DNA from: Toxorhynchites rutilus septentrionalis
Taxonomy: Eukaryota; Arthropoda; Insecta; Diptera; Culicidae
Direction of reading: 5' to 3'
Assembly (NCBI RefSeq): GCF_029784135.1
Contig: NC_073746.1
Coordinates: 282,049,348-282,113,347, forward strand
Length of the DNA stretch: 64,000 bases
The notes under the pieces were generated by a model. That model was given only the letters and a program-made list of their open reading frames with translations, searched no databases and was not told where the DNA came from. The position numbers were made by a program, and so were the translations under genes. Below, one piece after another: positions 31,850 to 43,458 of the stretch (positions are counted from its first letter, which is position 1; each line of letters opens with the position of its first letter).

Positions 31850-33138
31850 TGGGCCTGATCACGAAAGTCACTTCACGGTGAAAACGAAGTGAATTGTATA
31901 CAACCTTATTACGGCTGTCACCGTGTGTGTAGAATCCAGAAGAGTTCATCCGTCGTGACAACTTTGATGAACTAGGTGTTATTATGAATATCACGATACT
32001 GCCATGTCACGTAGAAAAACAGGTATGTTTGTCACTTGTGTTTTAGATGGTGAAAGCTAGTCACGCGGAATGGGGTAAGTTTAATTTCGTATTTATTTAG
32101 CTGTAATGCAAACATTCACAATTGGCGGCCCAGACCAGAATCAGGACGATAGTTATAACTTTTTACGTTATAGATATTTTCAACGGTATTGCTTTGAAGA
32201 CATGCTTTGAATGAAAGAATATTAAAGAACAGATAATAAGTTTCAAACAAGGAAAAAATCAGTCAAAGCATTCACAAGATCTGTTTTTAAATTCTTCTCT
32301 AGTTCTTTTTCCATAATTTTGATATCCGTCTAAAGAAAATCTGAATCACTTTCCGCTTTTTTCAAATTCCTTGAAACCCATCAGATGTTTCCTATAAGGA
32401 TTATGATTCTGACCGACGCTGCTGACCAGTTTCTGTTTAAATAATTAAATCAAACCTCATGTCCTGTATATCAAATTACACGAGAATGGGAAGGATCAGA
32501 TGAATAAACTTCAGAATCCCATATGGAAGTAGCTCAGATTATACTGATCGTGAGGTGGATAAATTCGGGTTTGTTCTGAGATATAGAAGATATTATTATT
32601 CATCTAAATTGTAGGTTCATAAAAAATGATTCTAAATACTTCTCACTATTAAAACGAGTAAGACAGAGCTAAGTACAAGAGTATGCGAGATTTCGATTAT
32701 TAAACATAATAGTCATGTTTTATCTCTAGCGTAGAATTACATTCTCATATGTTCAACAACTACATTATTCCCGAGCAACCAAGTATTCCTCCTCATCTTT
32801 GAGCCAGCATTTGATTCAGCAAACTAATCATCGAGGTATAATCGCAAACTTGTCGTTCTAAAATATACGATTAATTAAATGGAATATTATCTCATACGCT
32901 GTATTAATTTTACCTGTACAATGTTCAAACGTCCGAAATTATGCAACCGACACAACGCTCAAACACCCGACATTATGCAACCAACATGTCTCTTATAAAC
33001 GGGAATGAACTCTTTCACTACACGGAGTTCATTTTCACACGCAACTGTCCGTGACAATGATGATGGACACAAAAAGATTAAGTGAAGTGTAAGTGACGTG
33101 AAAGCGTACGTGGCAGTGATGTTCGTGATCATGCCCAT
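31850..33138. mobile_element. Probable TIR DNA element, 1.3 kb
   Basis: The left end TTGGGCCTGATCACGAA and the reverse complement of the right end, ATGGGCATGATCACGAAC, match over 17 bp with two differences. Both are followed by TCACTT/TCACTG-rich subterminal sequence. No transposase or clear target duplication. Confidence 0.5.
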
Positions 33139-35035
33139 TATATAGTTTTAGTCACAAAGAATACGGAATTTGATTGGGTTTTAAAACACAAAAAATGTTG
33201 AAGAGAAAAATCAACGTTATAACTTCCAAGAAAAAAAATCTTATAAATTATTTCCAACATGTTTTTGACAAAATTGCGAACATTTCTTCACATCATAGTT
33301 TTTGTTTGACATTTCCCCTTTTTTCCAGCTTGGGCAAAATTAGATGTGTTGAGGTATCTTTCATTGAAATCCACTCCGTAGTCGAGAAACCGCTGGAGTA
33401 CCGCTCCTAGTGATATCCTAGCAAATCACCACAGGTACATCGTGTGCTTTAATATACAGTAGAATAAAAGTTGAATAAAAAGTAGAAAACTAAAACTAAT
33501 TTAATCTTATTCGAAGCATGTTTAACATGCGTAACAATTAAGGACAGCTTAATTAAGGACAGCGTAACAATTAAGGACAGTTTCCTAGAGAAACTATTTT
33601 ATGACGCCTACTTCGACCAATTACAGTTTTCTGTTCTAGAATTTTTTTGAACATGGTCCATGGAACCAATTTAAATTTATTAGCGATTTGTTGTACCCGA
33701 TTTCAATCAAATTGTCCAAAATCAATGTTCTATCTTGAATACCATATTAAATATAAATTGAAACAGGAATGAGTCTCAAAATTAGAAAAACTATCAAAAT
33801 TTTATAAATATATATTTTTTTTGTATCGCGCAACACTGCTAAAATTCTGAAAAAAAAATCACACACACACACACATCTAAGAGAGGCGTATAAGCACATT
33901 CTAAACCTTCAAAATTCAACTTGTAGAGAGGCCAGCAATCAGGATGTTTTTGTAAGATCGCTTATAACATCCGACCCGCTGATAAGCAGCTTGCGAAAAC
34001 GAAAATCGAAAAAGGTCTAATTGCTATCGCTAGCTGCAAAATAACTCTAATTTGAGCTTTGTTAGTGAGATAGAATCAGAAATTGATTTATCAATCATAT
34101 AATGCAAATAAACATTAATAGTAGATAAAGTATAAAAACACATAGTAAAATATTGAGTAAATTGCGCTGTATAAATTGGTATAAATGATGTTCCCAATAG
34201 TTCCCGAGTTCGAAAAGTAGTTTGCCGTATACTCCAAACCCTGACGAACAAAATAACGTTGAGTATTGATGCACAGACATATTTTCACTTTGTAACCACT
34301 GTACATCGCAATGGTGTCATCTAACACTAATAGTGTTATGTATTTTCATGTTATCTAAAACTTTGTGGAACATGTTGAGTTGATGTAATTTAGGTAAAAC
34401 TTAAGTAAAACTTAAGTTTTGAGATATTCTCCCAAGAAAAACAGTTATATCTCTGAAGGACAGATCGATAGATATTATATATCTTCAACAAAGTTTCATG
34501 AATTTTATATCTCTACAATGTTGCTGAAGACAAAAGTATAAAAAGTTATTTTTTTTTAATTTTTACTGTAACTTAGTAAGAGTTTAAATGAAACCGTAAT
34601 TTGACGAATCAACATTCTGAATAACTTTTCTGAAGATACCCAACCTCTAAAATGTAGAGTAACACGGGAAAAAATGTTTGACAGCTTTTTTCAGAACGGC
34701 TCCACTGTGCGTCACCCCGCTGTGCACTCGGCTCTCCAGACTTCAATTGGCAACATGCACGGAAAAAAAATTCTCATAGAAAGCTTCTTTCTATTCAGAG
34801 AATGTTTTCTTTTCACGGATAAAACTATGGATTATTCTATCAGACCTGCAAAATGCGCATGAACTCATAGTTTCTCGGAAGACTGAACAATTGGAATCAC
34901 CGGTCGATAGCGCCATTCGTGGACATTCGATAATAGTACTACTGCTATCGCCAAAAAATGTGGCTTGGTTCAGTCCGGCGGCAGAAAAGAAATGGGATTG
35001 GGAGAGAAGAGCATGGTGCTTGACGAACTAGCGAG
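33139..35035. other. Unassigned AT-rich stretch with a short CA repeat
   Basis: A CA repeat lies at 33860-33875. 34330-34660 has the texture of old repeat sequence ('acttaagtaaaacttaagt' self-similarity at about 34392-34415). No coding signal. Confidence 0.35.
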
Positions 35036-35089
35036 ACCATTCTCATGTCATTTCGCATTCACAACTAAATGGATAAGATAAAGAGGAAG

Positions 35090-35090
<1 letters not shown>

Positions 35091-35125
<35 letters not shown>

Positions 35126-35169
35126 TTCTTCTTAATCTTCTTCTTCTTCTCCTTCTTCTTCTTCTTCTT
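35091..35169. repeat. CTT trinucleotide microsatellite
   Basis: CTT/TTC repeats with a few interruptions over about 80 bp. Confidence 0.95.
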
Positions 35170-35201
35170 GAATTATGAGACTAAACAGTTCATTTGTCTC
35201 T

Positions 35202-35217
35202 AGCCCTGAGAAGGGCC
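35202..35217 (-). promoter_or_regulatory. Histone-like 3' stem-loop
   Basis: GGCCCT, loop TCTC, AGGGCT. It fits GGYYYU-UHUH-ARRRCC with the last pair as G-U. A TATATAAG box lies about 140 nt upstream on the same strand (35351-35358). Confidence 0.6.
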
Positions 35218-36082
35218 CTTGAGGACAACTCAATTCAAACTTCTCCTCCACCTGCCTTGGCAAAGACACTTCATTGTCTTTCGACGCTCCTCAGCAAACC
35301 TTGTCCGCTTCAGCAAATATCAAAAAAATGGATTTCCGAGCGGACACCAGCTTATATACCGATTTTTATGATTTCAATAGCCTGTTTCCGAAGTAATTTT
35401 CAAGCTATTGAAACAAGCTTTCGGGTAAATAATTGATAAGCATACAACTTTTGAGCATTTCATGTTTGGAATAAAATAATTACACTACCACTTCGTTGAG
35501 CTGGAAAAGAATTATTAACGCTCAAAGGAAGAACCGATTTCTCCTCGAAAATACCCAGCACAAATAATACCCCCTCCCCACATTTAGAATCATCGATCGA
35601 TTGTGGCATTCGTCAACAAATGATAGTAAAACTTCTGCTTTCATCAAACAATATGGTTTCTTTGACATGGTGGGATATTCTCTACACGTGAGCGTGTGAG
35701 ACCATCTTCCCGTCGCTTTCCGATCACAACTAAATGGATTTCCTAGCGGGTGCCAGCTTATATACAAATTTATGTGATTTCATTAGCCTGTTTTGAAAGC
35801 AATTTCCTAGGTATTGAAACGAATGTTCGTATCAATAATTAATAAGCATAAACGCGCAGACATTTTATCCTTCGAATAAAGTGGCTATCATACCATTTCG
35901 TTCAGTCGGCAAAGAGGAATTAACGCTCAAAATCTTGTTGTTCCGGCGTTAGCTCTCGTTTTCAAAATTTTGAACTTACACCCCAGCATAGAAATGAAAT
36001 ACGTAGTCCTTCATCAAAAAAAATATTTTAAAAATTATAATTCGTTTAAAAAAAAATCGTATTTTTTTTCAAAATTCTAGAT

Positions 36083-36612
36083 AAATTATATGAATAACCC
36101 ATCTAATAACCAACAAGTCACCCATACATCGGAAGAAGGGCACTTCTACAGCGAAAGAGTTTCCTAACAACATTTTCATGTTTCTTTGAAAAAATTTCAA
36201 CGAATCGTAATCTTGCTGAAAATCGAGATAGCGATGTAGTGTATTCAGCAGTTTTAGATAATATTAAATACGGACTTTTGTCGAAGACGCCAACTTTCTA
36301 TCTCTTATAGCTTTTGAAATATGGCATTTTTGGATGGAAACTCCTAAGAAACTAATATTTTACTCGTAACATATTTATTTGTAAACTCTCGCGAATGATA
36401 TGTTCTTGCCATGTTTCTAAATAGAAAACAGTTAGAAGAAAATGTCAATCGCGAGAATTTGCACGCAAAACATTTACAAGTTAAACATCAGTAGTAATTT
36501 AAAAAAAAAACATTAAAAAGTTGCTTTTTCGAAAACTCTTTTCCTGTAGAAGTGCACTTCTTCCGATGTATGAGTGACTTGCTGGTTATTGTATGGGTTA
36601 TCCATATAATTT
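36083..36612. mobile_element. MITE of 530 bp with ~80-bp inverted arms
   Basis: The left arm 36083-36165 ('aaattatatgaataaccc', 'caacaagtcacccatacatc', 'ggaagaagggcacttctaca') matches the reverse complement of 36530-36612 with roughly ten differences. The interior is AT-rich and non-coding. The target duplication is not clear. Confidence 0.87.
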
Positions 36613-38690
36613 TCTTTAAATATTGTAAGACGGTGCCTTTATTTCGACGGATTCGGTATACAAAATTCTATTTTCAGTAAAAAAAAATTAACGCAAATTC
36701 TGTCAGTGCATCAAATTTGATCCTTTATATTTCAATTATGGGAAAAAAAAATTAGAATGAATGCTAGCGTTTTATTTAGTTCACTGTTGTCAAGGAATTT
36801 TTGAGTGAATATGTGTGAATTCTAAAGAAATAGGGTATCAACAATTCTCGGTATACTAAAAAATGCGTAAACTAGGAGCTAGGTAATTTCATTAAACCGA
36901 TATTTTCGAACTATCTACGGCCACAATGAGTAGCAAAAACAGTGCTTTCCGAGACGATGGTGTTCCTCCAAAAACGTTAACGTTACAGTAGAAGAAACAT
37001 GAAAGAAAACTCTACCTCAAGCTAATAATCTGAAAGTAAAAGTACTATTTACAAGCTTAAATCGAGCTAAACAGTCTCCGTCAAATTAACAATTATAGTT
37101 TCATATCAATAATTCATCCACCGTAATCCCTATTTACTATCAGTTGATTAACTAAACCGAAACTGGAATGAAAAACACACTCACACAACGTGTGTTGGGG
37201 CAATACTCGCAACTTTTGCCCCACGACGAGATGGAACACAGCCCAGTCAAGTGCTGATTATTGATTAAAAAGGTTTATCTTTTCTTTCTTTTCTCTTTGA
37301 TTGCTATATGCCATCGCCATACATTGGAGCATAATCGGGTAATTAATACAAACAGTCGTCGCGCTCTGAAAACCAATCGGTGGATATGAGAAAGCGGAAA
37401 ATTGCACAAAGATTATTGTTTTATAGACTGAATAGCAGGTACTTTAGCTTTATTTTCATTAAAATGTTATTTTACTGACAAAAAGATGAGGAAAAGTTTA
37501 GATAATCATTTGTTTCATTGAACACATTAGAAATTGTTTTTTATGGGATTGCCATTTACGTAAGCAGCGTCTCCGAGAACCGTGTTTTCCTCTTGGAGCA
37601 CAAGTGAAATTCACTAACAGTCCATTACTCTATCAGTTATTTAATTCATTTCTAATATTTGTCCTGCTCGCACTACTAGGTGGCAAAATGTTTTAAATCT
37701 TTTCCCCTCGTCGGGTGTTATCGTAAGATTGCACCATGATGGTATCGCCAAAAGGCCAACGCACGCTTACGTACCATAGTAAAACCGTCTGTGCACCTGA
37801 CTGTTTCACTTTTTTTTGTTTCGGTTCCAACTTTCGGACTGCAGACGGTTTCTAATGAACGGCCGCGAAAAAAAAAAGCGTTTCGTTGATCCATTATCTT
37901 CAAATATCTAATTTCCACCAGTCATCGGTTCCAACGTTCAGTTCCATGAATTCGGATCGAGCGTGATGAATTCACTTTCCTCACTTTTGAATATATGCTG
38001 TTGTAATTAAATCTTCACGTCGTCTCCCCATTTCCTCCCGGCGACTCCCATAAGTAGATTAGCGAATGAAGTCATCCACAGTTGCTCAAAAATACACTGC
38101 ATACTAATTTCACTGCACAAACATAGTTCCGTCTGCTTTGGAACGGAATAAATATTGAGCATAAAATAAACCCTAACTTATGGCCATTTAAATTAAAAGT
38201 TCCCTCGCACCAGATTACATGAATGAAACGTCAACGAACTTTCCGACGCCTCTGACATAATTGGACGACTCGAGATGAACGAATAAATCGATTAGGTGTT
38301 TAGGAAACGCATCTCTAGTCACTTTCTCACGACGGCTCCACAAAAAAAATCCTCCTCCCTTCTTCCACCGGCAAGCAAGAAAAAGAGTGAGTTGGCACAA
38401 TTTCATTACGGCGTGCCACTTTCTTACCCTGACAAAGGATTCCGGGTTGCAGTGTTGGAAAAATTCATTCACAAGACGGCATTTTTGTGGTTGAAGTCAG
38501 ACAGAAGTGAATTAGGCATTTGAATGAATACTTAAGCATGTCTTTATACGTAACTTTTGCCCCATTAACCTACAATTTTAGTTACTACAAAGCGAACCAA
38601 ATTCAGATGCTTCAGACGCATCGCGCATCGAGCTATTCCACTTCTCTGTGAGCGCCCTATTAGTATATGCAAGTCCACTACGAATCAGGC
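36613..38690. other. Unassigned; host-like blocks
   Basis: 37150-37400 and 37700-38530 are less AT-rich and non-repetitive, with no recognisable coding or RNA feature. They could be intronic or regulatory. Confidence 0.3.
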
Positions 38691-38913
38691 TTAACCCTTT
38701 GCGGTCGTTTGTCTGCTCTCCGCCACCACAGCAATGGGGTATATTAATCTTGTACTTTATGCAACAATATATCAGTTCACACTTTTTCTAAAAGTATTTT
38801 AATGTCTAGTAAATATGTTCACGAATCCAAACGGTGGTTTTTTTTGTGATACATGCATACCAGAACTGCATTTGGGGACTCTTTCGAAAGATATCATACG
38901 AATTATAGCAATT

Positions 38914-40712
38914 ATTTTTTGACGTAGAACTACGTCTTTCATTAAGGGTGCCAAATCAGAAAACAGGTCACGTTTTTATGAAATCAAGTTAACGTTAATA
39001 ACTATTTTTGCCGTGAACGAATTCTGGCGAGTTACATACTAAACGAATCGGAAATTCTCTAAGATTTCTTTGATATGCTATACATTACAATCCCATAGTC
39101 ATTTGTGTGCTTTCCCGAACAGAGCTGTCAATAACGAGCAACTTATCGACGAGCAATGGAGGGGAAATCGTAAAATGTAAAGTCTCCGTGAACAAAGGAA
39201 AAGAAGAAGAACGGAGGGGAACATTTGCCTAGAGTATAAACAGTGGATCTTGCTGGGGCAAAATTCATTCTTCGTGAGGACACCGACTGGACAACACCGT
39301 TGCTGGGCGAGCTGGATGGCGAGGAATCGAATGGTTTTCTCAAGGAAATGGAGGTGGAGAGGTAATACGAGGGAAGAGTAGAGTTTTCAAGGGTCTTTTT
39401 GAAGGCTAGAGACGAATGAACTGAAGAAGTTTAAAGTCTCTTTAATTCAACAAGGAAAGGAAGGAAAGGCAAAATTTCAGCATCGTTCTAGATAAGATAC
39501 AATGAACATCGCTTGTTCTTCCTTGTTTTGCGCCATCACATGTCTTCGTTTCGGACTGAGCTGTGACGCGACCAAATTACTCACTCGCTGATGTCTCTGG
39601 CATTGCAATCATTGCATCAAACTGACGCCATTGCATTAAGGTTCTGAGCTACACAATTATGTGGGGAATCATCAAGCTAGGCTATCGTTAGCTTACCAAG
39701 AGAATAAATGTTCTGGAATTTTGTCAGTGAGTTGGTTTCGCATGACGGTAGGAAAACTCTCTCCACAAAGGATGACAGCTAAGCTAAGCTAGACTGGCAA
39801 TATTAACAGAAAGGGCTTCTGTTGAGAAGAGCGCGAAACAGAGATAAGTGTGTGTATTGCTTCAAGCTATCGATATATGGATATTTGAGTGCGTACGTGC
39901 GTGCTTCATAATCCGTACGTAAGAATAGTGCATCTTCACTACGCTGAAATCCCATTTGTATCTGATCCCGTGTGCATTGGCCCTGTCACGATACAACAAT
40001 CGCCTAAAGTTTTATGCTATGATAGGTGATTGTTTGTTGGTGCAAATTGCCTATTCATAGCCGTGATGATAAATATAAACAAGAAGGGGAGATAGCGGGA
40101 GGGAATTATTTACGCTAGGATATTAGTAATGAATCTCTGTTGAGGCAAATATTCAGCCTTTTTCCAAGCAGTGAATGAACAGTGTTTGTTTTCTGTCATC
40201 ATAAAGGCTTCGTTGGTGCCTTTGACATTGTATCAATGCATTGAACTGACGCTATGGTGAAGCAGGTGTTAAGGTTATGCACCAAAAATTTATTTGGGGA
40301 ATACCACGTTATGCAATAAATTATAATAAGTCATTAATTTATTTTGGTGCGCGTGCAGATAGAGTTTATTTCGCTTATTTAGTCACCAAGAAAGTAAATT
40401 TCGTTCTGGAATTTTGTATGCGATTTAGTTTCGCTTGCCAGTAGCAAAACTTTCTCCACTAAGGATGACAGCTGCGCTTATCTCGAGCATGTATTGTTCT
40501 GCGAGCACAAGAATCAACAATTATCGTCAAATTATTCTACAATAAAAAAAACATTTCAGGGCGACTAAACTGGTAGACACTGGTTATTTCAAAATTTTCG
40601 TAGCATTATAAAATAATAATATCCGCAGTTATGAACGAACGACTTGGGTAGTTCTACAGGGTAGTTCTATGTCAACAATGCGGTCGTGTCTTAAACACAA
40701 CCTCCTATAATT
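38914..40712 (+). mobile_element. GACGTAG-family repeat, near-complete copy A1 (1.8 kb)
   Basis: The left end is TTTTTTGACGTAGAACTACG. The right end is 'gtagttctatgtcaacaatg' followed by a dyad 'cggtcgtgtcttaaacac' and 'aacctcctataat'. It aligns along most of its length, inverted, with A2 at 59297-61131 (shared blocks include 'gttcttccttgttttgcg' at about 39517, 'aaggcttcgttggtgccttt' at 40204, 'gctcgag' near 40480). No long reading frame survives and no transposase is recognised. Near its left end is a miniature histone-like unit (39235-39407). Confidence 0.82.
39235..39407 (+). promoter_or_regulatory. Miniature histone-like transcription unit in A1
   Basis: A TATAAA box (39235-39240) is followed 25-30 nt later by an initiator-like ATTCATTC (39263-39270). 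About 125 nt further on is the hairpin GGTCTTTTTGAAGGCT (39392-39407), which aligns with the better hairpins at 35202 and 50725. 'ctagagacgaatgaactg' follows, shared with the 35.2-kb unit. A predicted transcript would be about 145 nt. The only frame inside is about 21 codons, so a non-coding RNA or a relic is more likely than a protein. Confidence 0.5.
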
Positions 40713-40924
40713 TTTTGTATGAAAACAACATAGAAAAACACATTGTTCGGTAAGTACTTATCTGAAGTTTACATAAAAATAAATAAATCTTGTTCATCTA
40801 TCATAATCTCACAAATTATACGTATTCTGCGCATAATCTCACAAAGTTCCAAACCACTACTTTTTCAAGTTAAAATAATGACGACCGCAAAGAGTTAATG
40901 TTATCAGTTTTTAGTCCAATCGAT

Positions 40925-41215
40925 TTACCACGCGTCTCGATATTGTAGAAATATGAAACCAGTGAAAGCTGCACATTGTTTTTTCTCCATCTGTCAGGCA
41001 ATTCATGAATGCCTCGCCTAATTTTTTTTATCCAAACCAGTCATCGTACCATTTATACACATTTTCATGATTGAAGCGCTGCTCAGCGAGTGCGTATCCT
41101 ATCGATGAAAACAAATGATAATCGGAAGGAGCCAAGTCTGGGATTAGGCTGCATGCGATAGTTCATCTCAATTGAGGAGCCCAATCATTCCCCTTTTGTT
41201 CGGTGTGACGGGCTA
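40925..41215 (-). pseudogene. Mariner transposase C-terminus
   Basis: Minus strand: 'LIPDLAPSDYHLFSSIGYAL' then 'AEQRFNHENVYKWYDDWFG*' (about 41150 down to 41028), the third catalytic aspartate block and C-terminal region of D,D34D mariners. Upstream, 'DDTSPSHRTKGE' (about 41190-41225) is the decayed HDNAxxH block. Further down, 'MEKKQCAAFTGFIF' corresponds to the WEKCV...GxYF end. Stops and frameshifts are throughout, and TIRs are not seen. It is a separate copy from those at 3832 and 6318. Confidence 0.85.
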
Positions 41216-41422
41216 GTGTCATCGAGAAAACCCTTTTTTCTGATATACCGGTATTTTTTTTAGTAGACCACGGTCCAACCAAACAGAACACTGTAGCAAA
41301 GTAAGGTTATCAAAAGTCGCACTCGAAAGTTGTACCACAAGATTTTGACGATGTACGAAGGATGCATGCAGATGGATGACGAAACGCGCGTGACACAAAT
41401 GAGACAATGGACTCAAAAATAT

Positions 41423-42690
41423 ACAATATGCGAAAAAAGTTTATCCACCCCAGTGAAAAATTAGATTTCTTCCAAAAAACTCACCAGAAAATTTAAACAC
41501 GGTTAATTGCACATTAACTGCTCGTCATCGTCGTGGGATCGACTCAATAAGCTTAGCAGTTGTTTCCGGGATGATTTAGTTGATATTACCTACCGTAATT
41601 GTTGAATGCTTGTTGGTTTTTGCTCCTAGAGCTTAATTTTCAAAATTGAACAGAGATGCTCGATCGGAATAAGGTCAAGAGACTGTGTTGGCCACTCCAT
41701 AATCTTGATACTTTTCCTTGAACCACTGCGAAACCAGCTTTGAGCTGAGCTTCGGATCTCAGTCTTGTTTGGAACGTATATCTGCCTCCCAACTTTAGCT
41801 TTTGTGCAGACGCCGGAAGTTTTCACATAAAAATGTCCAAATAAAACTCGTTGATTATGATTCCATCGATGAACTCAAGTTATCCAACACTGGATGTAGC
41901 CACAGATCCCCAGACCATGACTCTACCTGCAGGAAAAAAATTAATGTCATTCTCAGTTGGTTGAAAAATCAATGTTGGTGAAGTAACTCACCACCACCAT
42001 GATTGACTGTAGGCCGAAAACACTCATTTTTCAAACTTCCAGGCCCAAACTGCATTACTCTCGTTTCGTCTGACCAGTCATCACTGGTCCATGAAATGTG
42101 GTCGTGGGCCCACTTCAAAATTTGTTTGATATTTTTTGCGGACAACCATGCCTTCTAAAGTGCTACTCTGCCCTTAAGACCTTTCTTATGAATACGATTT
42201 CGTGCGGATTGTGATGTCAGTTTCGCTTTCAATCTGTTGCGCAATTTTTGGAGCTTATAGTGCGCGGCCAGCTCCGCCTTCTTCACGATAGCTCTATCAA
42301 TTCCACCAGTTGTCTTTGAAGGACGCCCCGACCACTCAGCTGGTGAGATAGAACCACGCTTCTGCACAATCCTGGCTACCATATCTTTGTAAAGCTGGAC
42401 AATATCGGCAATATCACGGTAGCTTTCGCCAGTTTTGTGATGTTCAATGATACAATTTCGGATGCTGATCGAAATTTGTGCTTTTTCGAACATTTTGCAA
42501 CTAATTTTCCAAACTTCCAATTTTGAACACTAGACTGAAATTTTTAGCACGAAAACTTCTAGAGCACTAAATGACAGCTAGACACAATGTTTACATTCGA
42601 GAAAGTTGCAGAATACACACTAAAACTCTCTAAAACACACTTAAATCGTAGTATCCGTTTGGGGGTGGATAAACTTTTTTGCGTAATTGT
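41423..42690 (-). mobile_element. Tc1-type element, near full length, with TIRs
   Basis: The left end ACAATATGCGAAAAAAGTTT (41423) and the reverse complement of the right end, ACAATTACGCAAAAAAGTTT (to 42690), continue into TATCCACCCC on both sides, giving TIRs of about 30 bp. Length is 1.27 kb, right for a Tc1 element. An additional copy of the same end sits at 42861-42885. Confidence 0.87.
41626..42520 (-). pseudogene. Tc1-type (DD34E) transposase pseudogene
   Basis: The N-terminal frame 42155-42520 has the helix-turn-helix ('KTGESYRDIADIVQLYKD') and 'SGRPSKTTGGID' linker, then 'ARNRIHKKGL'. Next come 'WAHDHISWTSDDWSDETRVM' (first catalytic aspartate intact, about 42060-42115) and 'NECFRPTVNHGGG'. 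The second block reads 'QD*DPKLSSKLVSQWFKEKY', with a TGA in place of the asparagine codon. After a frameshift, 'WPTQSLDLIPIEHLC' keeps the third catalytic glutamate (about 41650-41695). So all three acidic positions are still encoded, but frameshifts and stops make it dead. Confidence 0.88.
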
Positions 42691-42860
42691 TTACCCCTTT
42701 TCATAATTCATTACATAAAATCTCAAGAAAATATATAAACGCCGTATTTTCAATGGTAATGTGTTAAAAAAACATATAAATTGATGAACCCTGGAGGAAC
42801 ACTCATCAAATTAATCTGATTTTCACCAGAAAATCAAAAAGAAAATGTGAGTTGGTATGA

Positions 42861-42885
42861 GGATAAACTTTTTTTGCATACTGTA
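42861..42885. repeat. Solo Tc1-type terminal repeat
   Basis: 'ggataaactttttttgcata' followed by CTGTA is a second copy of the TIR of the element at 41423-42690, 170 bp outside it. It may be the true outer end (with the inner copy as a subterminal repeat) or the scar of another copy. Confidence 0.6.
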
Positions 42886-43458
42886 TAGGGAAGGGTGCCT
42901 GCAAAAACTTCTTCCGTTTATTAGGACTCATGAGGGAATTTTTTGTACATTGAACCAACCACGAGATACAACTGGTTGTGTGATTCCGGATTCTAAATGA
43001 ATAACTTTAGTATAGATTCCGCTATGGCACGAATATTAACCGAACAAAAAAATGTTTCGGCGACAAATTAGCGGCCGTTTGATGAAATATACAGTTTTTA
43101 GCACCTTTTTATCATTTCATTTTTTTTAAATAGTGAAATTAAGAACATATTGGTTCCTATAGCATGAAACAATAATTTTAATTACAATGTATTCATGTCA
43201 AAGTTTAAAAAATCGTTCAATAGAACTGTTGATAACGTGTACACTAGCCTAAAAAAGTAGTTCCGAGAGAAACGTGTTGAATGTTTTGAATTAAAGTCGT
43301 ACCAAATTAGATCATTAAATTAAAATTACTAGAAATCAGTAAATAATACGAATTTCGAAAAATTCGTTTAATGTCCAATGATATTAAATTTAAAGATCAT
43401 TTGAAAAGTGGCATGATTTTTTAGCTTGGAATCTCAGCAGTAAAAAACAATCAGAACA
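42886..43458. other. Unassigned AT-rich stretch
   Basis: No partner ends or coding signal seen. The string 'ttccggattctaaatgaat' (about 42985) recurs at about 63871, suggesting an old dispersed repeat. Confidence 0.35.

Larger units (their letters stand above)
35075..35327 (-). mobile_element. 254-bp insertion with histone-like hairpin and GAA tail
   Basis: It is flanked by ATGGAT (35069-35074 and 35328-35333). On the minus strand it has about 110 bp of leader, a hairpin GGCCCTTCTCAGGGCT (35202-35217), 'agagacaaatgaactg', and then a long GAA-rich tail (35091-35169 as CTT on the plus strand). The block from about 35190 to 35310 is homologous to 50720-50870 and to 39300-39430. Confidence 0.6.
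35036..35945 (-). repeat. Two tandem promoter-like units, about 410 bp apart
   Basis: 35330-35520 and 35740-35945 are homologous ('ccagcttatata', 'aataagcata', 'ttaacgctcaaa'). Both have a minus-strand TATATAAG followed by a 'GGAAATCCAT' leader. In the first unit the leader is split by a 254-bp segment (35075-35327) flanked by the direct repeat ATGGAT; in the second it continues straight into 'ttagttgtga', the sequence found beyond 35069 in the first. This is a tandem duplication followed by, or preceding, one insertion. Confidence 0.7.
38695..40894. mobile_element. piggyBac-like MITE (TTAA-flanked) split by repeat A1
   Basis: The left end CCCTTTGCGGTCGTTTG and the reverse complement of the right end, CTCTTTGCGGTCGTC, form TIRs of about 14 bp. 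TTAA flanks both (38691-38694 and 40895-40898), the piggyBac target. Only 38695-38913 and 40713-40894 belong to this shell, about 400 bp in all. The rest is the later or co-mobilised A1 repeat. Confidence 0.78.

Noticed and set aside
31752..31994. 80-codon minus-strand gene
   Set aside because: It overlaps the end of a TIR element and has no recognisable domain.
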